From the NCBI GenBank assembly GCA_018398805.1, contig JAGFBZ010000863.1, forward strand, positions 1,986,501-2,050,500: a stretch of 64,000 nt of DNA. The letters run 5' to 3'. This DNA is from Hirundichthys speculiger (Eukaryota; Chordata; Actinopteri; Beloniformes; Exocoetidae). Under the pieces are notes generated by a model. It did not search any database, was not told where the DNA came from, and saw only the letters and a list, made by a program, of their open reading frames with translations. The translations under genes were made by a program, and so were the position numbers. Every line of letters starts with the position of its first letter. The first letter of the stretch is position 1. Shown here piece after piece: positions 1 to 12,290 of the stretch.

Positions 1-400
1 TCCCTGCCAAGGTTACCAACCTCAGTCCATGAACCCTGGTGAGATGGCATGGGGCTTAGTGGCACCTTTGGTTTAGCTCTGAGTCATGTCCAGGTGTCAT
101 CATGGGCACTTCGAGGGTCTGCAGCGAGAGAGCCTGGAGAGACTGCTGGCTACGGCAGAGACACTGCCCCAGCGAGGATGCTGCTGTGGTATAGCTGCTG
201 CTCTGAGCAAGGAGAGACTGGAGGCTGCAATGGCAAGAAGGGTGCTGAGATGTTGGACACTTGCGTACAGGTTACGTCTGGTCTCACTGGACCAAAGATG
301 ATGGTGTCCATCAGCTTCTCGGCTTCGTGGATCTGGTAGAGCTCATGAATTTCTGCTTTCCAGTTCTGCAATTTTGACATTCAAGTTGGAGCATCCGGGT
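1..400. other. GC-richer block with short overlapping ORFs
   Basis: This block is clearly richer in GC than the AT-rich DNA after it and carries ORFs of 60-96 codons on both strands. The minus-strand frame at 150-380 begins MSKLQNWKAEIHELYQIHEAE, an amphipathic, possibly coiled-coil stretch that faintly recalls ORF1-type proteins of fish retroelements. That resemblance is from memory and weak. No start context, splice sites or catalytic motif settles it. It could be a decayed transposon coding fragment cut by the window edge, or an exon. Confidence 0.25.
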
Positions 401-420
401 GAGAGGTGAGTGGTGCCATT

Positions 421-3400
421 TAAAATTAGTCCATTAAAAACTCGAGCAAAGTTAGCAAAGTTCAACACAGTCCAGTAGATACAATCCGATTTAGTCCAGT
501 TATATTCCAGTTCAGAAATTGGATGTTAAATAATAGGAGTTGATAAAACAGAATTGGTGACCCAGATGTAATGAAGCAAGAGAGCAATAGACTTGTAACT
601 AACATTTCCTCACAAATGTGGTGTGGTGTGGTGTGTGTGATGTTAAGTAACAATAGTTAAAAATCTACAAGGAGTGGATCAGAGCAGGACCAAAACTGAG
701 TCCTGCTAAGGGCACCAGTGTAAAATGATCTGAGTGATAAACAAGAATAAAAAAGGACAACATAGCAGTTTTTAGTCTATTTACAGCTTACTCTTTGTTT
801 CAGTATAGGTATGTGTGTTTTTGTTTTTCATCAGGATCTTTTCCATTATAATCAATGATTTCAATCTTGGCCAGTAGTGATAATGAGGACCAAAACCAGA
901 TTGTAATCAGGGTAAATTGCATTTTAGGGATCTGGTTTATGGGTAAAGTATGAATTGTGTTAAAGGCAAAGGTTAAGCTTGAAGTGGTTTTAGTTAAGTT
1001 CAGGGCTTGGTTTTCAGTTAGCCTATCTGAAAGGGATATAGGTCAATGCCTTGTAATGTGAATGTGTCCATGAGTATGTCTGTTTATATGATAATTAAAT
1101 TAATTAAAGGCCATGTTCATATTTGATATGAAATTATGAAACCTGATTTTATTTCAATTTTATTTACACATGAACATATTGAAGTGTCAAAGCTGGTCCG
1201 TTTATTGTTTAGTCATGATAATGCTTGATAAGCTGAACCAGATACTTGTTTTTCACTGGACAGAAAGCTTACATGAGTCCCATTTTCCTAACGCCACCAA
1301 ATTAATGCCATTATATACTTTACAATTATTTACCGTTCGTAGTGTATAACATCATAGTTACAGAGGGTTTCTGTCAACTGCATGCATGTCAAGATATGCT
1401 ACTGGGATCCTCTCACATCGGATAAAGATGTCTGAAGAATGTCCCTTTCAAATGGGAAATGCACTTGACCAAACCTGTAGAGCACTCAAATGCTTTTTAA
1501 CAGCTTGGTTCTACCTCTTTTGTTTGTCCAAGTTGTTGTGAAATAGTTTCATAGTTTCAGGAAGCTTGATCACAGATGGAAAGGAAACAAAAATATCTGT
1601 ATTAAAACTGCCAACTGTTTTCATGCTGCCGTCTCTTTACAAGAACAACACCAATGTGTCAGTCAGTATACCAGTGTTGTCAGACTGAAATGACATCCAT
1701 CACATCTTCAATATGAAAACTTGTCATGATTTGGCAGCAGTAGTGACTTGCCCTAGAGGGTAGAACTACCAGCATCTGATTAATAATAAACATTTAAACA
1801 AACATGACAGAATGAAGTTAGTGTTTGGGAAAGGAAAATTGTCTCTGAAGCTAGTCAGAAGGAAATGGGTGTGAGACACATTGTTATCACCTTTTTTAAG
1901 CCATCACAGTGGGGACGGCAACTGCTCATACGTGCATGTGTGTGGTACTGAGTGCACTTAACATTTGGTCTTTAAAAATCAATGTCAAATCCTGGTGAAG
2001 GACTACACATGGCTTTTAAGCAATTATCACGTATGATGAGCACCTATATAGACATACAAACTGACTTAGAGGCAATTATTAGTGTGGGACTGATTAATTT
2101 TCACTCTCTGTCAATTTAACACCTGATACTTCACTAAAGGAAAAGAAATAAAGTACATGTAAGAGGCCAAAGTAGCATGGAAAATTCACATATATACCGG
2201 TAGCATTTATCAGAAAAATATAAATTGAGAGTTTGAGAGCCAAGGTAATATTCTATTTTTAATGTACATTTTTCCTCTAACAAACACAAGAGCATACAGA
2301 GTGAAGCTATGACTGAATATAAGCACACTAATCCAATATGATGATTGATATTTGTCATTTATTTGATGACATCAAGAAATATGTACTTTGACACTAACTA
2401 CTGTATATCAATATTTGCTTAGTTCAACATAATGTACAGAAAAAAGGGCCGCTACATTCGCATATAGTGTATTGTGTTTGTATGAACTGTGTTGTTGAAG
2501 TAACAAAAATAATGATTTTGATAGTGTCCTAAAAGGACATCATGAGTCAGTTTTTTTCAAACAGTTCTTACAAATGATGAACTTTTTAGAAATGTGCAAC
2601 TGTTCCTCAGATTGAATGTGAAACTCCTGTTGATATATCACAGAGGTAGTCTTTAAAATTTTATGTTACATACCCACGCATGGTCTTTTCTTAATCCTAG
2701 TTTTATTCTTAAACTTGGCTAGTTTTAGTGTTGTGTTACATAGTTGTGATGGTTAAAATGGGAAATGAAAGTTTTCCTCCAGCCATCCGAAGGAATCCAA
2801 ATCCAGACTATGTTCTACTGCATAAATTGGAAGTTTGGATGACAAATGCTGGACTGAAGCACAGCTGTCTACTTCCTAAGAAGACATGGGTCCCATAATT
2901 ATTTATATCATAAATGTTTGGCCTTTGAAAAGATTTAGTATTAAAGTGCCTCATCCTGCTTTGATAGTCAAGACTCCCCGGTTGTTTTTGGTCTCCTGGG
3001 CGGTTGAAATCTTTGTGCTCGTTATCCTGCTGCAGTAAGAACAGTTTTCTGAAAAGATGCAAACCACAAGGTGTAGCTTAACTCTGAGTAATAGAGAGCT
3101 GTTTCTTCTAGTTCAGGGACCAGATGAATAAATGATGCATGCTCCAAAAATTAATTAATCTATATTTTCTGTCATACAAATTGATATTTATAAAGCAATG
3201 ATGTGCAGTGACAGTGGATGCACCTGATTCATTTTTCAGACCTCAAACTACAAGTCTATGACCATGTTGATCTTGACATGATGAACCTTGAAATGATGAA
3301 AAAAAAAAAATCAATTTAACTCATATAGATACAATTTGACAAGAAATCACATTTTTATTTTATACACCCTATTAATATATTCTTGTATATATTCCTAGCT

Positions 3401-3480
3401 ATTCTAGGCTGTGACTTTAATACAGTTACTTAGACTTCCTTTCAGAGTCCAAAAACATACAATTTAGGTTGACTGATTGT
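421..3480. other. No gene seen; AT-rich intergenic or intronic DNA
   Basis: Stops are dense in all frames and I see no recognisable repeat family. Small features are a short GGTGT array near 619-640 and an A run near 3299-3310. The ORFs here are short and have no protein-like motif. Confidence 0.5.
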
Positions 3481-3539
3481 CTACAAAGAGTAGAAAGAAA
3501 GAGAATAAGAGTGAGAACATGGATCCACAACCAGCCTTT

Positions 3540-3830
3540 GTATATGGGGCTTATGTGGGTTATAAACTGCATGAAAAATGGGCCCCATGTGAGACTGTCC
3601 ATTGGATCCATAATGACCCCATGTGAATTCACCACATGGTTTATTGAGTATTGAATGGGCATAGACCCAAAGGGGGCATCTGATCTGTCCACATGAGCCA
3701 ACCACATAAGGAAATTGAGGTGGAGTCATGGTGAAAATGTGTTATGTGTGAAAAAAACCCATATGGGGGGCATTTATCAGTCAGTTCAGAACCCACAAGG
3801 GCCCTGAATGCAAGTGTTGCCTGGATGATG
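3540..3830. repeat. Degenerate repeat rich in CCCCATGTG / CATATGGGG words
   Basis: Words such as CCCCATGTG, CATATGGGG and CCACATG recur on both strands, giving imperfect internal direct and inverted repetition. The block carries overlapping ORFs on both strands (for example 3426-3707 minus and 3469-3654 plus), as expected of a repeat with periodic composition rather than a gene. Dispersed fish repeats of this wording exist in my memory. I cannot place the boundaries exactly. Confidence 0.4.
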
Positions 3831-3989
3831 ACAATAAAGATTAGCCCTCTCCTCATTTTAACCTGCATGAACCTGTGCAGAACAGTAGTCTGCTTAGGTG
3901 GTGATGTTAGGAAAACCTTGGTAATATAATTTAAGAAGAAATCAAGGATTTGGATATTATTTTGATTATCTGTTGTCAAATGATAGTTG

Positions 3990-5517
3990 GGTTATGAGCT
4001 GCATTAGACTTTCTAGGCCTGTTTAAAATACAGTCTGCCATTCTCCATCTTTTTATCTGTGTCTCCCTCCTTATCACCTCCATTGAAGACTGTATAAACC
4101 ATTTTGCAAACTGTTCATTTATTATTTGGCAATAAAGCTCGTGTCCCCCTGATGTTTTAAGCTAATGTGCTTTTTGGCTTCTTGTTTATATTCAAAGCAT
4201 CTTTTTTTTTTTTTTTTTTTGCCTCTGCAGGACTGTTTGTACTGAACTTAGAGACCTATCTTCCTTTTTTGCATTCAAGAGTTAATTTTATGCTTGAAAT
4301 TTCAGGTCTGAAACCAAATAAATCTGTTTTTGTTGTTTCATTCCTATTGCATATGTAGTTTATCTAGTTGTGGTGGAAGCAGCATTTCTTTTAAATTGCC
4401 AAGTGTTTTGCATGTGTGTGAAAATCACTCTCTCACATGAGCATACAATTTCAGCATGACTGAGAATTTAGATTTCCTAAAGTATACTGCATGTACAGAC
4501 GACTTTATAAATTTGACAAAAAGAATGCATATTCACTTTTCTCCAATTATTCATGAAACACCGCTTGGTAAATTAAACTACAGAGAGTTTTATGCATCTC
4601 AAGTGTCCCAACCAAGATTAGATCCAAGTTTCACTCCGACAGAGAATAAAAACACGTGGCTTATCAAACCCAGTCTCCTCATAGACTTTTTTTTTGTAAC
4701 TTCCATAATATTTCAACAGTATAGATCAGATTTGCCACCAGTTACTGTGAGATTCTGATATGTCCGTGGCCAATGAAAATAAGCAGCCAATACTATTCAA
4801 GTGTGTCTTATTCTTTCTATCCTGATTTTCTTTGTTTAGCTAATGTTGTCTGCATGATGAGATTTTCTTCTTCCCTCAGTTAACAAAGTTGATTGTTCCA
4901 CTGGTCACTTTTTAATCTGTGTTTCTGCGAAATCATCACTTACCTGTCAATGCCAGGTATCAGCAGTTTGTGAATATGTATATTAGATTATAGCTGTCAC
5001 TTTATCATGAGAGATCCGATCCCTTAAGTATGTCCAGTAGTTTGAACTTTAATGAAATCTGTACTGTTTCTTTTAGTTTCTGATGTACTGTGCTTTTAAC
5101 CTTTATAGTGATATCGGCAGGGCTGTTCCTGTTGTTCAAAAAAAGTTTCATCGATATCAAACATGGAATTGGTCTCGAAAACTCATGTGACTGATGTGCC
5201 CCCTCTGGCGCCATTTAGGATGGATAACAAATGTAAAAAAATGTAAGAACGTAGACCATATGAGAGCATAGACATAGTTTCTATATTCTACCCTTCATGA
5301 GCATGCATACTCTGAAGGAAAACAACGGGATATGTTACAAAGACAAAGTCAATGAAGATGCCAGGGATCTATGTGTGTGTGTTTCTTAAAGCAGAAGACT
5401 CCTCATGATTGCATTGTTGATTGTTACTGAAATATTTTAGCTATGTCAGGTCCAGCAAATATCTATCTATGGGTTTCTGTTCTCACTATCAGTGTGGATA
5501 TCTTCATGTACTGTTCA
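3990..5517. other. No gene seen; AT-rich DNA with one poly-T run
   Basis: A 19-base T run at 4202-4220 is followed by GCCTCTGCAG, which looks like a splice acceptor, but no credible exon follows. The 100-codon plus-strand ORF at 4456-4758 has no recognisable domain and ordinary AT-rich codon use. Confidence 0.45.
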
Positions 5518-6062
5518 TGTTAGGGTCTGGGGTTGGTTTTGTGTCTTTTTTTTTTTCTGCTTGTTTTTTCTGGAGTTTTGCCTGTTTTTCTTGTATTCCT
5601 TGTGTCCCTCTCCATTTCTGCCAACTGTCCAGTTTTATTTTGAAAGTCTGTTTCCATGTTTGGTTTTGTTCTGTTTTACTTCCTGTGTCTCGTCGCCCTG
5701 ATTGTTCGCACCTGTGTCTTGTTTGCCCCTTGGTTTATTGAAGTCTTGCCTTTTCTCCTCATCCTTGCTTGGCTGGCTGGTTATTCTCCTTGTTATCTCC
5801 TCATGTCTCCTGCCTTTTTCTGATCCTGCTGTGCAAACCATCTGTGGCCTCCCCATGCCACTCCCTTCATCTTCTTTGTTGAGCTCCTTTGGATTAGTTT
5901 TTGCTGTTTTCATTTTGGTATTTTGGGTTTAGTTACATTGTTTGTTTTATTCACTGGATTTCCTGCCTGGCACCGCTGTGTGTTTTATTAAAAGACTTTG
6001 TGGATTACTGCTGCCTCCCTAGTCACCTGCATCCTCCACTCCATACCCCTCAATACAAAACA
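5518..6062 (+). mobile_element. Probable degenerate LTR (retrotransposon)
   Basis: The block is pyrimidine-rich, begins TGTTAGGGTCTGGGG and ends in CA. It follows the same order of signals as the solo LTR at 49914-50295: a TGTTA start, a CACCTGTG...TTTGCCCC segment, a TATA-like TTTATTGAAGTCT near 5730, and an ATTAAA polyadenylation-like signal near 5988. I found no convincing 5-bp target duplication, so the ends are approximate. The minus-strand ORF at 5635-5913 is a shadow of this element. Confidence 0.45.
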
Positions 6063-6069
6063 GTACTCA

Positions 6070-7615
6070 AGGCTATACAGTGAATATTGAGTTGGCAGTG
6101 TAAAACAAAAGGACAGAAAAATTACTGGACAGACTCAGTTTCACTGATCCCACGACGTCATGATGTGACATGTTTTGTATCAGAGAATCTTGGTTTCTAT
6201 GAGTGATAAAATACTAAACAGCCAAAGCGAGAATAACAAATGTAGAACTTAATTTTCCTGTTTAGATGCTTAACTACCTCACACACACACAAAAAAAAAA
6301 AAAACTTTTCCAACAATGAGCTCATGCCATTCATTTGTTAATTGTGAGTGAAATCCTTCAACTCTCAATGTTCCAGGCTAAGCAGATGCAGAGAAAAACC
6401 TAAAAATGTCCCTTGATGGTCGGAGAGCTCCACAGGCTTTATTGCGATGCAGATTTAGTGGTACCCCTAGTTTTGTGGTATTACAGACCCTGGAGCCACC
6501 CTGGAAGAGGTTGAAACAATAAAACTTTGAATTTTCTTCTCTTTTCTTTTAATTTCACCAATTTTCACTATTTGGTGTGGATAAAATCCCAAGACATGTC
6601 CATTTAATTGGAAAGTATACTAGTGATGGAACAGAAATACAGAATTTGACTTAGACACATTATTTGAGCCTGTCTTGCAGAGTGGGCAACAATAACAACA
6701 TCTTTAAGTATCTTGCAACTATTTAAACATTCTTTCACTCACCCACTGGTAATTTCTGGCACTCTAACATTACTATTCATTTAAGCTCTTTAAAGGTTCC
6801 CCTGAGATAGTTGAGCTAAGTGGCATTATCTTCTGCATATTTACAGATTTCCTCTTAAAAAAAAAGCAATGGAGGTCACCTCTCTCCCACAAAAGCCCCG
6901 TTTCACTGAATGCAGAATTACTACAAACCCCTGGGGTGCAGGGTGAGTTTTTGTTACAACCTCAACTCAGAAAAGTTTAAGAAGCTAGGGGTCAATAACC
7001 AAAGTGATTTCATATAAATGTTTTTGGGCTTTGGGACTTGAATCTTGCTCTCGTGTTTCATTTAGGAAGCTGATCTGAAGACTTTAATGTGAGTGTGGAA
7101 CAGGCCTTCCAAACCAAAAATCCTTGGTAAAATTAAGTTAAGTCATTATAAGCTGGCTGATTTATGTTACGTGTATACTGAAAATAATAATTCCCGATTC
7201 TTCATTTTTACTGTAAATTTAAAAATAAACTCATAAAAGGTGAAAACTATTTTGTGTCCTTTCTTTGCAGGCAGTATGAAACCAAGACATTTTATATTTT
7301 TTTTTTTTTTTTTTTTTTGTCTTGGCAGCTTCATTCCCTTTGTTGATGTGTCCATTTTTGCATTTCAGGTCTTAAAAGTTGGTAAAGTGCAACGTAGTGC
7401 TTGTAGGCAGATGAAAAGGAAAAGAAAAAGTTGTTTTAAAGAGGTAATAGCAGTAGGTGATTGAAATGATTTGGTACAAAAGCAACATCCTTGAAAGAGT
7501 GAAGCTACAGTTGAAACATCCACTGGTGTGCCTCCAGTTAACTCAAATGTTGACAGTTAACCTATCAGAAGCTTCCAAAGTCATGACATCATCATCTGGG
7601 CTTTCCCAAACTTTA
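6070..7615. other. No gene seen; AT-rich DNA
   Basis: Contains a (CA)n/(A)n stretch near 6280-6304 and a 22-base T run at 7297-7318. The lysine- or phenylalanine-rich ORFs around the T run (7167-7355 minus, 7240-7464 plus) come from homopolymer. No transposon family recognised. Confidence 0.45.
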
Positions 7616-7617
7616 CA

Positions 7618-8045
7618 CTACTAACAAAAAGTTAGGAACATTCGGCTTTCAGATGACATTTCAGAGTGCGCCTAAAACGTACTATAACATTTACAGGTGA
7701 ACTTTATTTGACCTCCTTTATACTTTTGAATGCAATTGTTCAGTGTTTCAGTATTGATGGCATAACATCTTCTCTAGCAAGGTGATTAACTGCAAAAATC
7801 AAAAGTGCCTAATCTATAATTGGCCCACTAAATGTTGAATGACAATTTGCATTTAAACATTCTGACATTATCAGGACGACACCCAACAATTGATCAACAG
7901 TACCTCGCCATTGCAAGGTTTCAAGCGAGATGTTCTCAGAGGGAAGTTGCCACTGAGCTTAAAGTGTCACAGAGCATCATCAGCAGGTTGTAACAGAGAC
8001 ACAGATAATGGCAGAGTCACAGAAAGGCACAAAAGTGGACATCCT
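7618..8045 (+). pseudogene. Tc1/mariner-like transposon, 5' part with helix-turn-helix remnant
   Basis: The codons at 7895-7990 read as YLAIARFQARCSQREVATEL followed by KVSQSIISRL, a good match to the N-terminal helix-turn-helix DNA-binding domain of Tc1-like transposases (Q-REVA-L-VS-S-ISR pattern). A TAA stop follows at 7991. The approximate left end is CTACTAACAAAAAGTTAGG. The reading continues in shifted frames toward 8045 and then stops resembling Tc1. The catalytic DDE core is absent here; a probable C-terminal piece lies at 9330-9800 with LINE sequence between them. Non-functional. Confidence 0.7.
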
Positions 8046-8089
8046 ATATATGTAAATGTGTGTGTGTGTGTATATAAATATATAATATA

Positions 8090-8476
8090 TACGGAATCTG
8101 GCTGTCCTGGCCCTGATGCTCAAAAACCTCTTCCCACTTCCCAGAGGGCAGCAGGGAAAACGGTCCATGGTGAGGGGGAGTGGAGTCTTTTATAATGAGC
8201 AGTCACCAGTCAAGAATGTCTATCATCTACCCCTAGGAATGTTGTGCTACTAACCACCTCCACAGCTCTCTTGTTGATGACAAGTGGTGTACGACTGGAC
8301 CTCTTGCTCCAGAAGTTGATGATCATGTCTTTTGTCCACTCAACTTTAACAATGAGATTGCTGTTACTACACCACTCCATCAATTGCTTTTCCTCCTCTC
8401 TGTAGGATAGGTCACTGCTGTCCTGGATGAGGCCCACCACTGTTGTGTCATCTGCAAACTCAATGATGTGATTCAA
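8090..8476 (-). pseudogene. LINE reverse transcriptase 3' portion (Rex1/L2-like)
   Basis: On the minus strand, 8476-8210 encodes IIEFADDTTVVGLI, the catalytic motif C of non-LTR reverse transcriptases, followed by a thumb-like region ending VVSSTTFLGV. Farther left, 8168-8090 encodes PLGSGKRFLSIRARTARFR, which resembles the conserved C-terminal end of Rex1/L2-type ORF2 proteins. Sequence between the two pieces is missing. The 3' end runs into a (TA/GT) stretch with no clear LINE tail. It sits inside the Tc1-like element and adjoins an oppositely oriented piece of LINE. Confidence 0.7.
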
Positions 8477-9200
8477 AGCAGCTGAGGTGCAGCAGTGTGT
8501 TATCAGTGTGAAGAATTACATCTCCATCAGGACCAACAACAAGCCATGGTTGATGCAGGACTCACACGCAATGTTCAAAGCACAGAACACTGCAAATCTA
8601 GTAAGAGAGAGTGCCAAGAACAGCAAGAGCCTATAAAATGAGCAAAACATGCTGGAAAGATTCAAAAATTATTTTAGAACCCAAGCAACATCAGGACCAC
8701 GTGGCAAGGAATCCTGGAGATAGCAGATTACAAGGTTTCTTCTCCATTGTGTGGAACAACTCACACCTCCTAAACAAACTCCACTATTTTCTTTGGTAGA
8801 TTTTCAGCTCTCAAAACCACCCCAACAACAAAGCTAATCCCCATCCTGAGGAGAAGGCACTGAGACTCAGCATGGCTGATGTCTGGAAGACCTTGACAAA
8901 AGTAAATGACCCCCAAAACATACCAGAACAAGTATTCTTGGCTCAAAGATAAGAACACCCTCATACAAATGCTGTTTGTTGACTCCAGCTAAGCATTCGA
9001 TATGCTCATCACTGAGAATTCATTACAAATTGAGCCCCCTGGTAATCAGCACCTTAACTGGCTACTGGACTTTCTCTCTGACAGACCAGTCAGTGCGAGT
9101 AGGAAACAGCCTGATGACAGGCAGCAGACTGACCTCAGAACTCTTACCAAGTTGCGTGAGATACCCACGATGGGCACCCCTATCGTGAGACAAACAGACA
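8477..9200 (+). pseudogene. LINE ORF2 upstream portion, inverted relative to its 3' half
   Basis: The plus strand carries degraded codons for the ORF2 linker (KNYISIRTNNKPWLMQDSHA) and, near 9040-9190, the reverse transcriptase stretch LNWLLDFLSDRPVSASRKQ plus an MGTPI remnant of the G-x-P motif upstream of motif C. This lies N-terminal to FADD in LINE proteins, so the two halves belong to one element but point opposite ways. There are several frameshifts and stops. Confidence 0.6.
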
Positions 9201-9329
9201 TACACTACATAATAACATGAACTGATTAAAGGAATCTGGAGGCAGACACACATGTTCTCCAGCTGTCTTTAACCATGCCAACGAACTGTCATTTATCAGT
9301 AGCTGGTATGACCACATTGGTAAGGTTAC

Positions 9330-9800
9330 TTTGTGAAACCTTTATGATTCTGTGATGGCAGAAAAGTACATTCAATTTATGATTGAATGTAAAATAATAG
9401 ATTTTAGTGAACTAAAAAAGACCATGTTTTTTCCAGGAAATCCATGCATTTTTCATCAAGACAATAGAAAACCATATTATGCAAACATTACAAAGGCAGG
9501 AAGGAGGAGGTATGGGTTTAAGACTGACCTATCTGCAGCCCTGACCTGTCAACGGCAGAGAATGTGGGGAGAATTTTAAAAGAAAAAAATGTGTTAATGA
9601 AGACTCAGTGCTATTGCACAGGTTAGAGATGTTTGAAGAAAGAATGGTACAAACAAGAAATGGACACATGAAACGCTTCATTGCTTTAAATCCTCAAAGC
9701 CATGAATGTCTTTTTTAGTGTTGTGAGATGTGGCAACACTACATAATGATAAAGGCTTTATTTTTGTTTTATTTTTGTTTTTTGAATGTGTTGCAGGCTA
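9330..9800 (+). pseudogene. Tc1/mariner-like transposase C-terminal remnant
   Basis: The frame at 9352-9579 contains FFPGNPCIFHQDNRKPYYAN, which resembles the Tc1 catalytic segment around the second aspartate (FQQDN-PKH-A). Shifted frames give LSTAENVWGEF, like the motif N-IENLW. The stretch up to about 9800 would be the C-terminus and 3' flank. A terminal inverted repeat matching the 7618 end is not visible, so the two Tc1 pieces may belong to related rather than identical elements. Confidence 0.55.
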
Positions 9801-10510
9801 AATTTCCAAAATATATCTGTTAAAAAAATAAAATTAAGTTGAAATTGAAGTTAATTTGCACTTTCTAAATCTTCCAAATCAGCTTTTGGGATGAAAAAAT
9901 ATAATATCCCAAAAACATAAATGTGAAAAAGGATAAAGTCCTGAAAACCTCCAGACCAGGATATGCTGACAGTTACCCTGTTAACTTTTGCAAACTCTAC
10001 AAAATGAACAGAAGTGTGAAAAAATAACGAAAAGCTAAATTGTAAAAAAAAAAGAGAAAAACTACCTTTATTTCAAAATATTTTTAAATATAAAAAGAAC
10101 AGAAGAATTTAACAAATTATACAATAACTCTCTAAAATCTAGATTTTCAATGAAACAAATCTGCTTTTACTGTTTTGTGGCCTAAAACACACAGCAACAT
10201 ACAGGCTCCATCCATTAGGCACAAAGAAAATGAAAAGATGCACAATGAATTGAAATGGAACGGGTAAAAAAAAATGTCATTAAACTTTAATAATTAGCAT
10301 CTGGAAAAAAAAGGACATGGAAAGACCTTCTTCCACTTTTATATAAATAGCTTCAACAAATTATAAATATTCCATTTTGCGACATTATAAATTCAGAAAA
10401 AATCTGATAGTACTACCAAGAGTTAGTGCAAGAAGTAGTGGTTAAAATATCACAATAAGTCAAAACTGGTGAAGGACTGTTTATTCTTAGAAATCATGGA
10501 CCCACACACA
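9800..10510. other. No gene seen; A-rich DNA
   Basis: Short A runs and no ORF of interest. It leads directly into the (TA)n tract. Confidence 0.45.
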
Positions 10511-10517
10511 TTATATA

Positions 10518-10574
<57 letters not shown>
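10511..10574. repeat. (TA)n microsatellite
   Basis: An almost pure TA tract of about 64 bp. It abuts the left end of the hAT-type element, whose right end is also followed by (TA)n, so that element probably inserted into one microsatellite. Confidence 0.9.
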
Positions 10575-10577
<3 letters not shown>

Positions 10578-11686
10578 GTCTGAGCAACTATTAAAATTTT
10601 TAATCGCGATTAATCGCATTATTTCCCTAATTAATCACGATTATTTGCATTGTATACGCAGGATCAAATAATGAATTCAAAAGTGGTGTAAAATGCATTT
10701 TTATTGAAATGTGCCATAACATTTATTGTTCAAACACTTTTAACATCAGCACTTGTCAGTAACACATATTTAGTGTAAATCTCATCTTAAAAAATGTCAA
10801 ATGAAATAACGCTTATTGCTACTGCCAGGGCATCAATGGTCATCCTGTTTTTATAAAAAATAAAAAAATGTCTACAAACAAAATCCAAGAAAATGATTGT
10901 GGCTCAGCACAATCAGAACATTAAAACAGGTAATTTCTGAAGTAACAGCAGAAACTTTTAACGGGGAGTTCCTTGTTTCTGTCAAATCCTCAGTCTGGGA
11001 GAACTTTAAAATGAAAATGTCCATAAAGTTCAATAACATTACCAATCAGTGTATCATTCATTCTTTCCATCTTCAATTGTCATTAAAAAAAATAATAATA
11101 ATAAAAAGTGACATTTTATTGCATTTTTTTTGTTTTTTAATCTAACACAAAAAAATAAAAAAAAATGACTGTTTTTTTTTTTTTTAATATATTTCAATTT
11201 TAGACTTGGATCAAAAATATGAAATTAAAAAACGGGCCACAGAACTGACTTTGTTTTTATAATCGAGGACTGGATGTTCTGTTGTCATTACACATCTGTG
11301 CCACTAGATGGAGCCGCACAGAAGTAACCAGCTAGAGAACAGCACGACAGTGAACACATGGAGCAGATCTGATGTAACATGGAGGAATGACACAAAAGTT
11401 TTGTTGCAGTCCAGTTTTTTTTTTTTTTTTAGACAGAATTGTTAATATTGCTAAGTGAGTTTCTACCCGAACTGTAAAGTTAACAAATTTTTACCGTTCT
11501 CCAATCTGTTTTAGCTTTTCCTTAAGTTTACCTGCAAATTGTCTTCCGGTTCCGCAGCAGGCAGTAACAGACATTTCAAAACAAAAGCACGTGAGTAACG
11601 TGTGCTAACGCGCGACAAAATAAATGTCGGCGTTAATAAATGAATGCGTTAATACGATAATAAAGCGTTAACTTGCCCAGCCCTAA
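10575..11686 (-). mobile_element. Non-autonomous hAT-type element with TTAGGGCTGGGCAA ends
   Basis: The right end, read on the minus strand, is TTAGGGCTGGGCAAGTTAAC. The left end on the plus strand is TTAGGTCTGAGCAACTATTAA, giving imperfect terminal inverted repeats. Subterminal sequence is rich in AATCGCGATTAATCGC and GCGTTAA words, which mark a dispersed fish hAT-type family I recognise. No transposase frame survives. A target duplication cannot be read because both flanks are (TA)n. About 1.1 kb, so apparently full length. Confidence 0.75.
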
Positions 11687-11694
11687 TTATATAC

Positions 11695-11758
<64 letters not shown>

Positions 11759-11834
11759 TATTAGAGATATATATATATATATATATATATATCATATAGA
11801 TATATATATATAGATATATATATAGATATATATA

Positions 11835-11893
<59 letters not shown>

Positions 11894-11894
11894 C
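11687..11894. repeat. Long interrupted (TA)n tract
   Basis: About 200 bp of TA dinucleotides broken by GATA and CATA variants. The tyrosine/isoleucine-rich minus-strand ORF 11761-12027 is only this repeat translated. Confidence 0.95.
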
Positions 11895-12157
11895 AAACAA
11901 ACAAAAAAAAAAACGTTAGCTGTAGCAGAGTTACTGATAGGCTTGCTGTTGTTTGGAAGCCATGCTTGTTATATTGGCTCTTCAGAAGACACCCAGATAC
12001 ACTACAGTTGACAACAACATTTGTCATTTAATCTGGAGATAAGAACGGGCAGATTTATAGATAGAATACTGGCAAAAATTAAAAAGCTGCACCTCCTGCA
12101 GTAAATACAATGGAAACATTTGAATTTGCTGAAATGTATAATGCTGTACCCTACGAT

Positions 12158-12290
12158 GGTCTGGTGGGCTGTCCTTAGTGTACTCCTGCCTTCTGCAGGA
12201 TACACCCTGAATTGAGAAAGCTTCAGCAAATCCCAATAACTCTAAATAGGAATAAATGGGTAAAGCTAATGGATGGGTGAAAAGATGGAC
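12158..12290 (+). repeat. Old L2-like LINE 3' tail
   Basis: Degenerate copy of the tail seen more clearly at 26879-27016 and 58044-58176: a GGGCTGTCC..GTGTACTCCTGCCTTCTGC block, then AGCTTCAGCAAATCCC, AATAGGAATAAATGGG and a terminal ATGGATGGGTG. Divergence is high and I see no target duplication. Confidence 0.55.

Noticed and set aside
8032..8092. GT/TA stretch as the end of the LINE at 8090-8476
   Set aside because: It lacks a consistent LINE-type tail unit and no target duplication accompanies it, so it is better read as an independent microsatellite.
11761..12027. Minus-strand 88-codon ORF rich in tyrosine and isoleucine
   Set aside because: Pure translation of the (TA)n tract.
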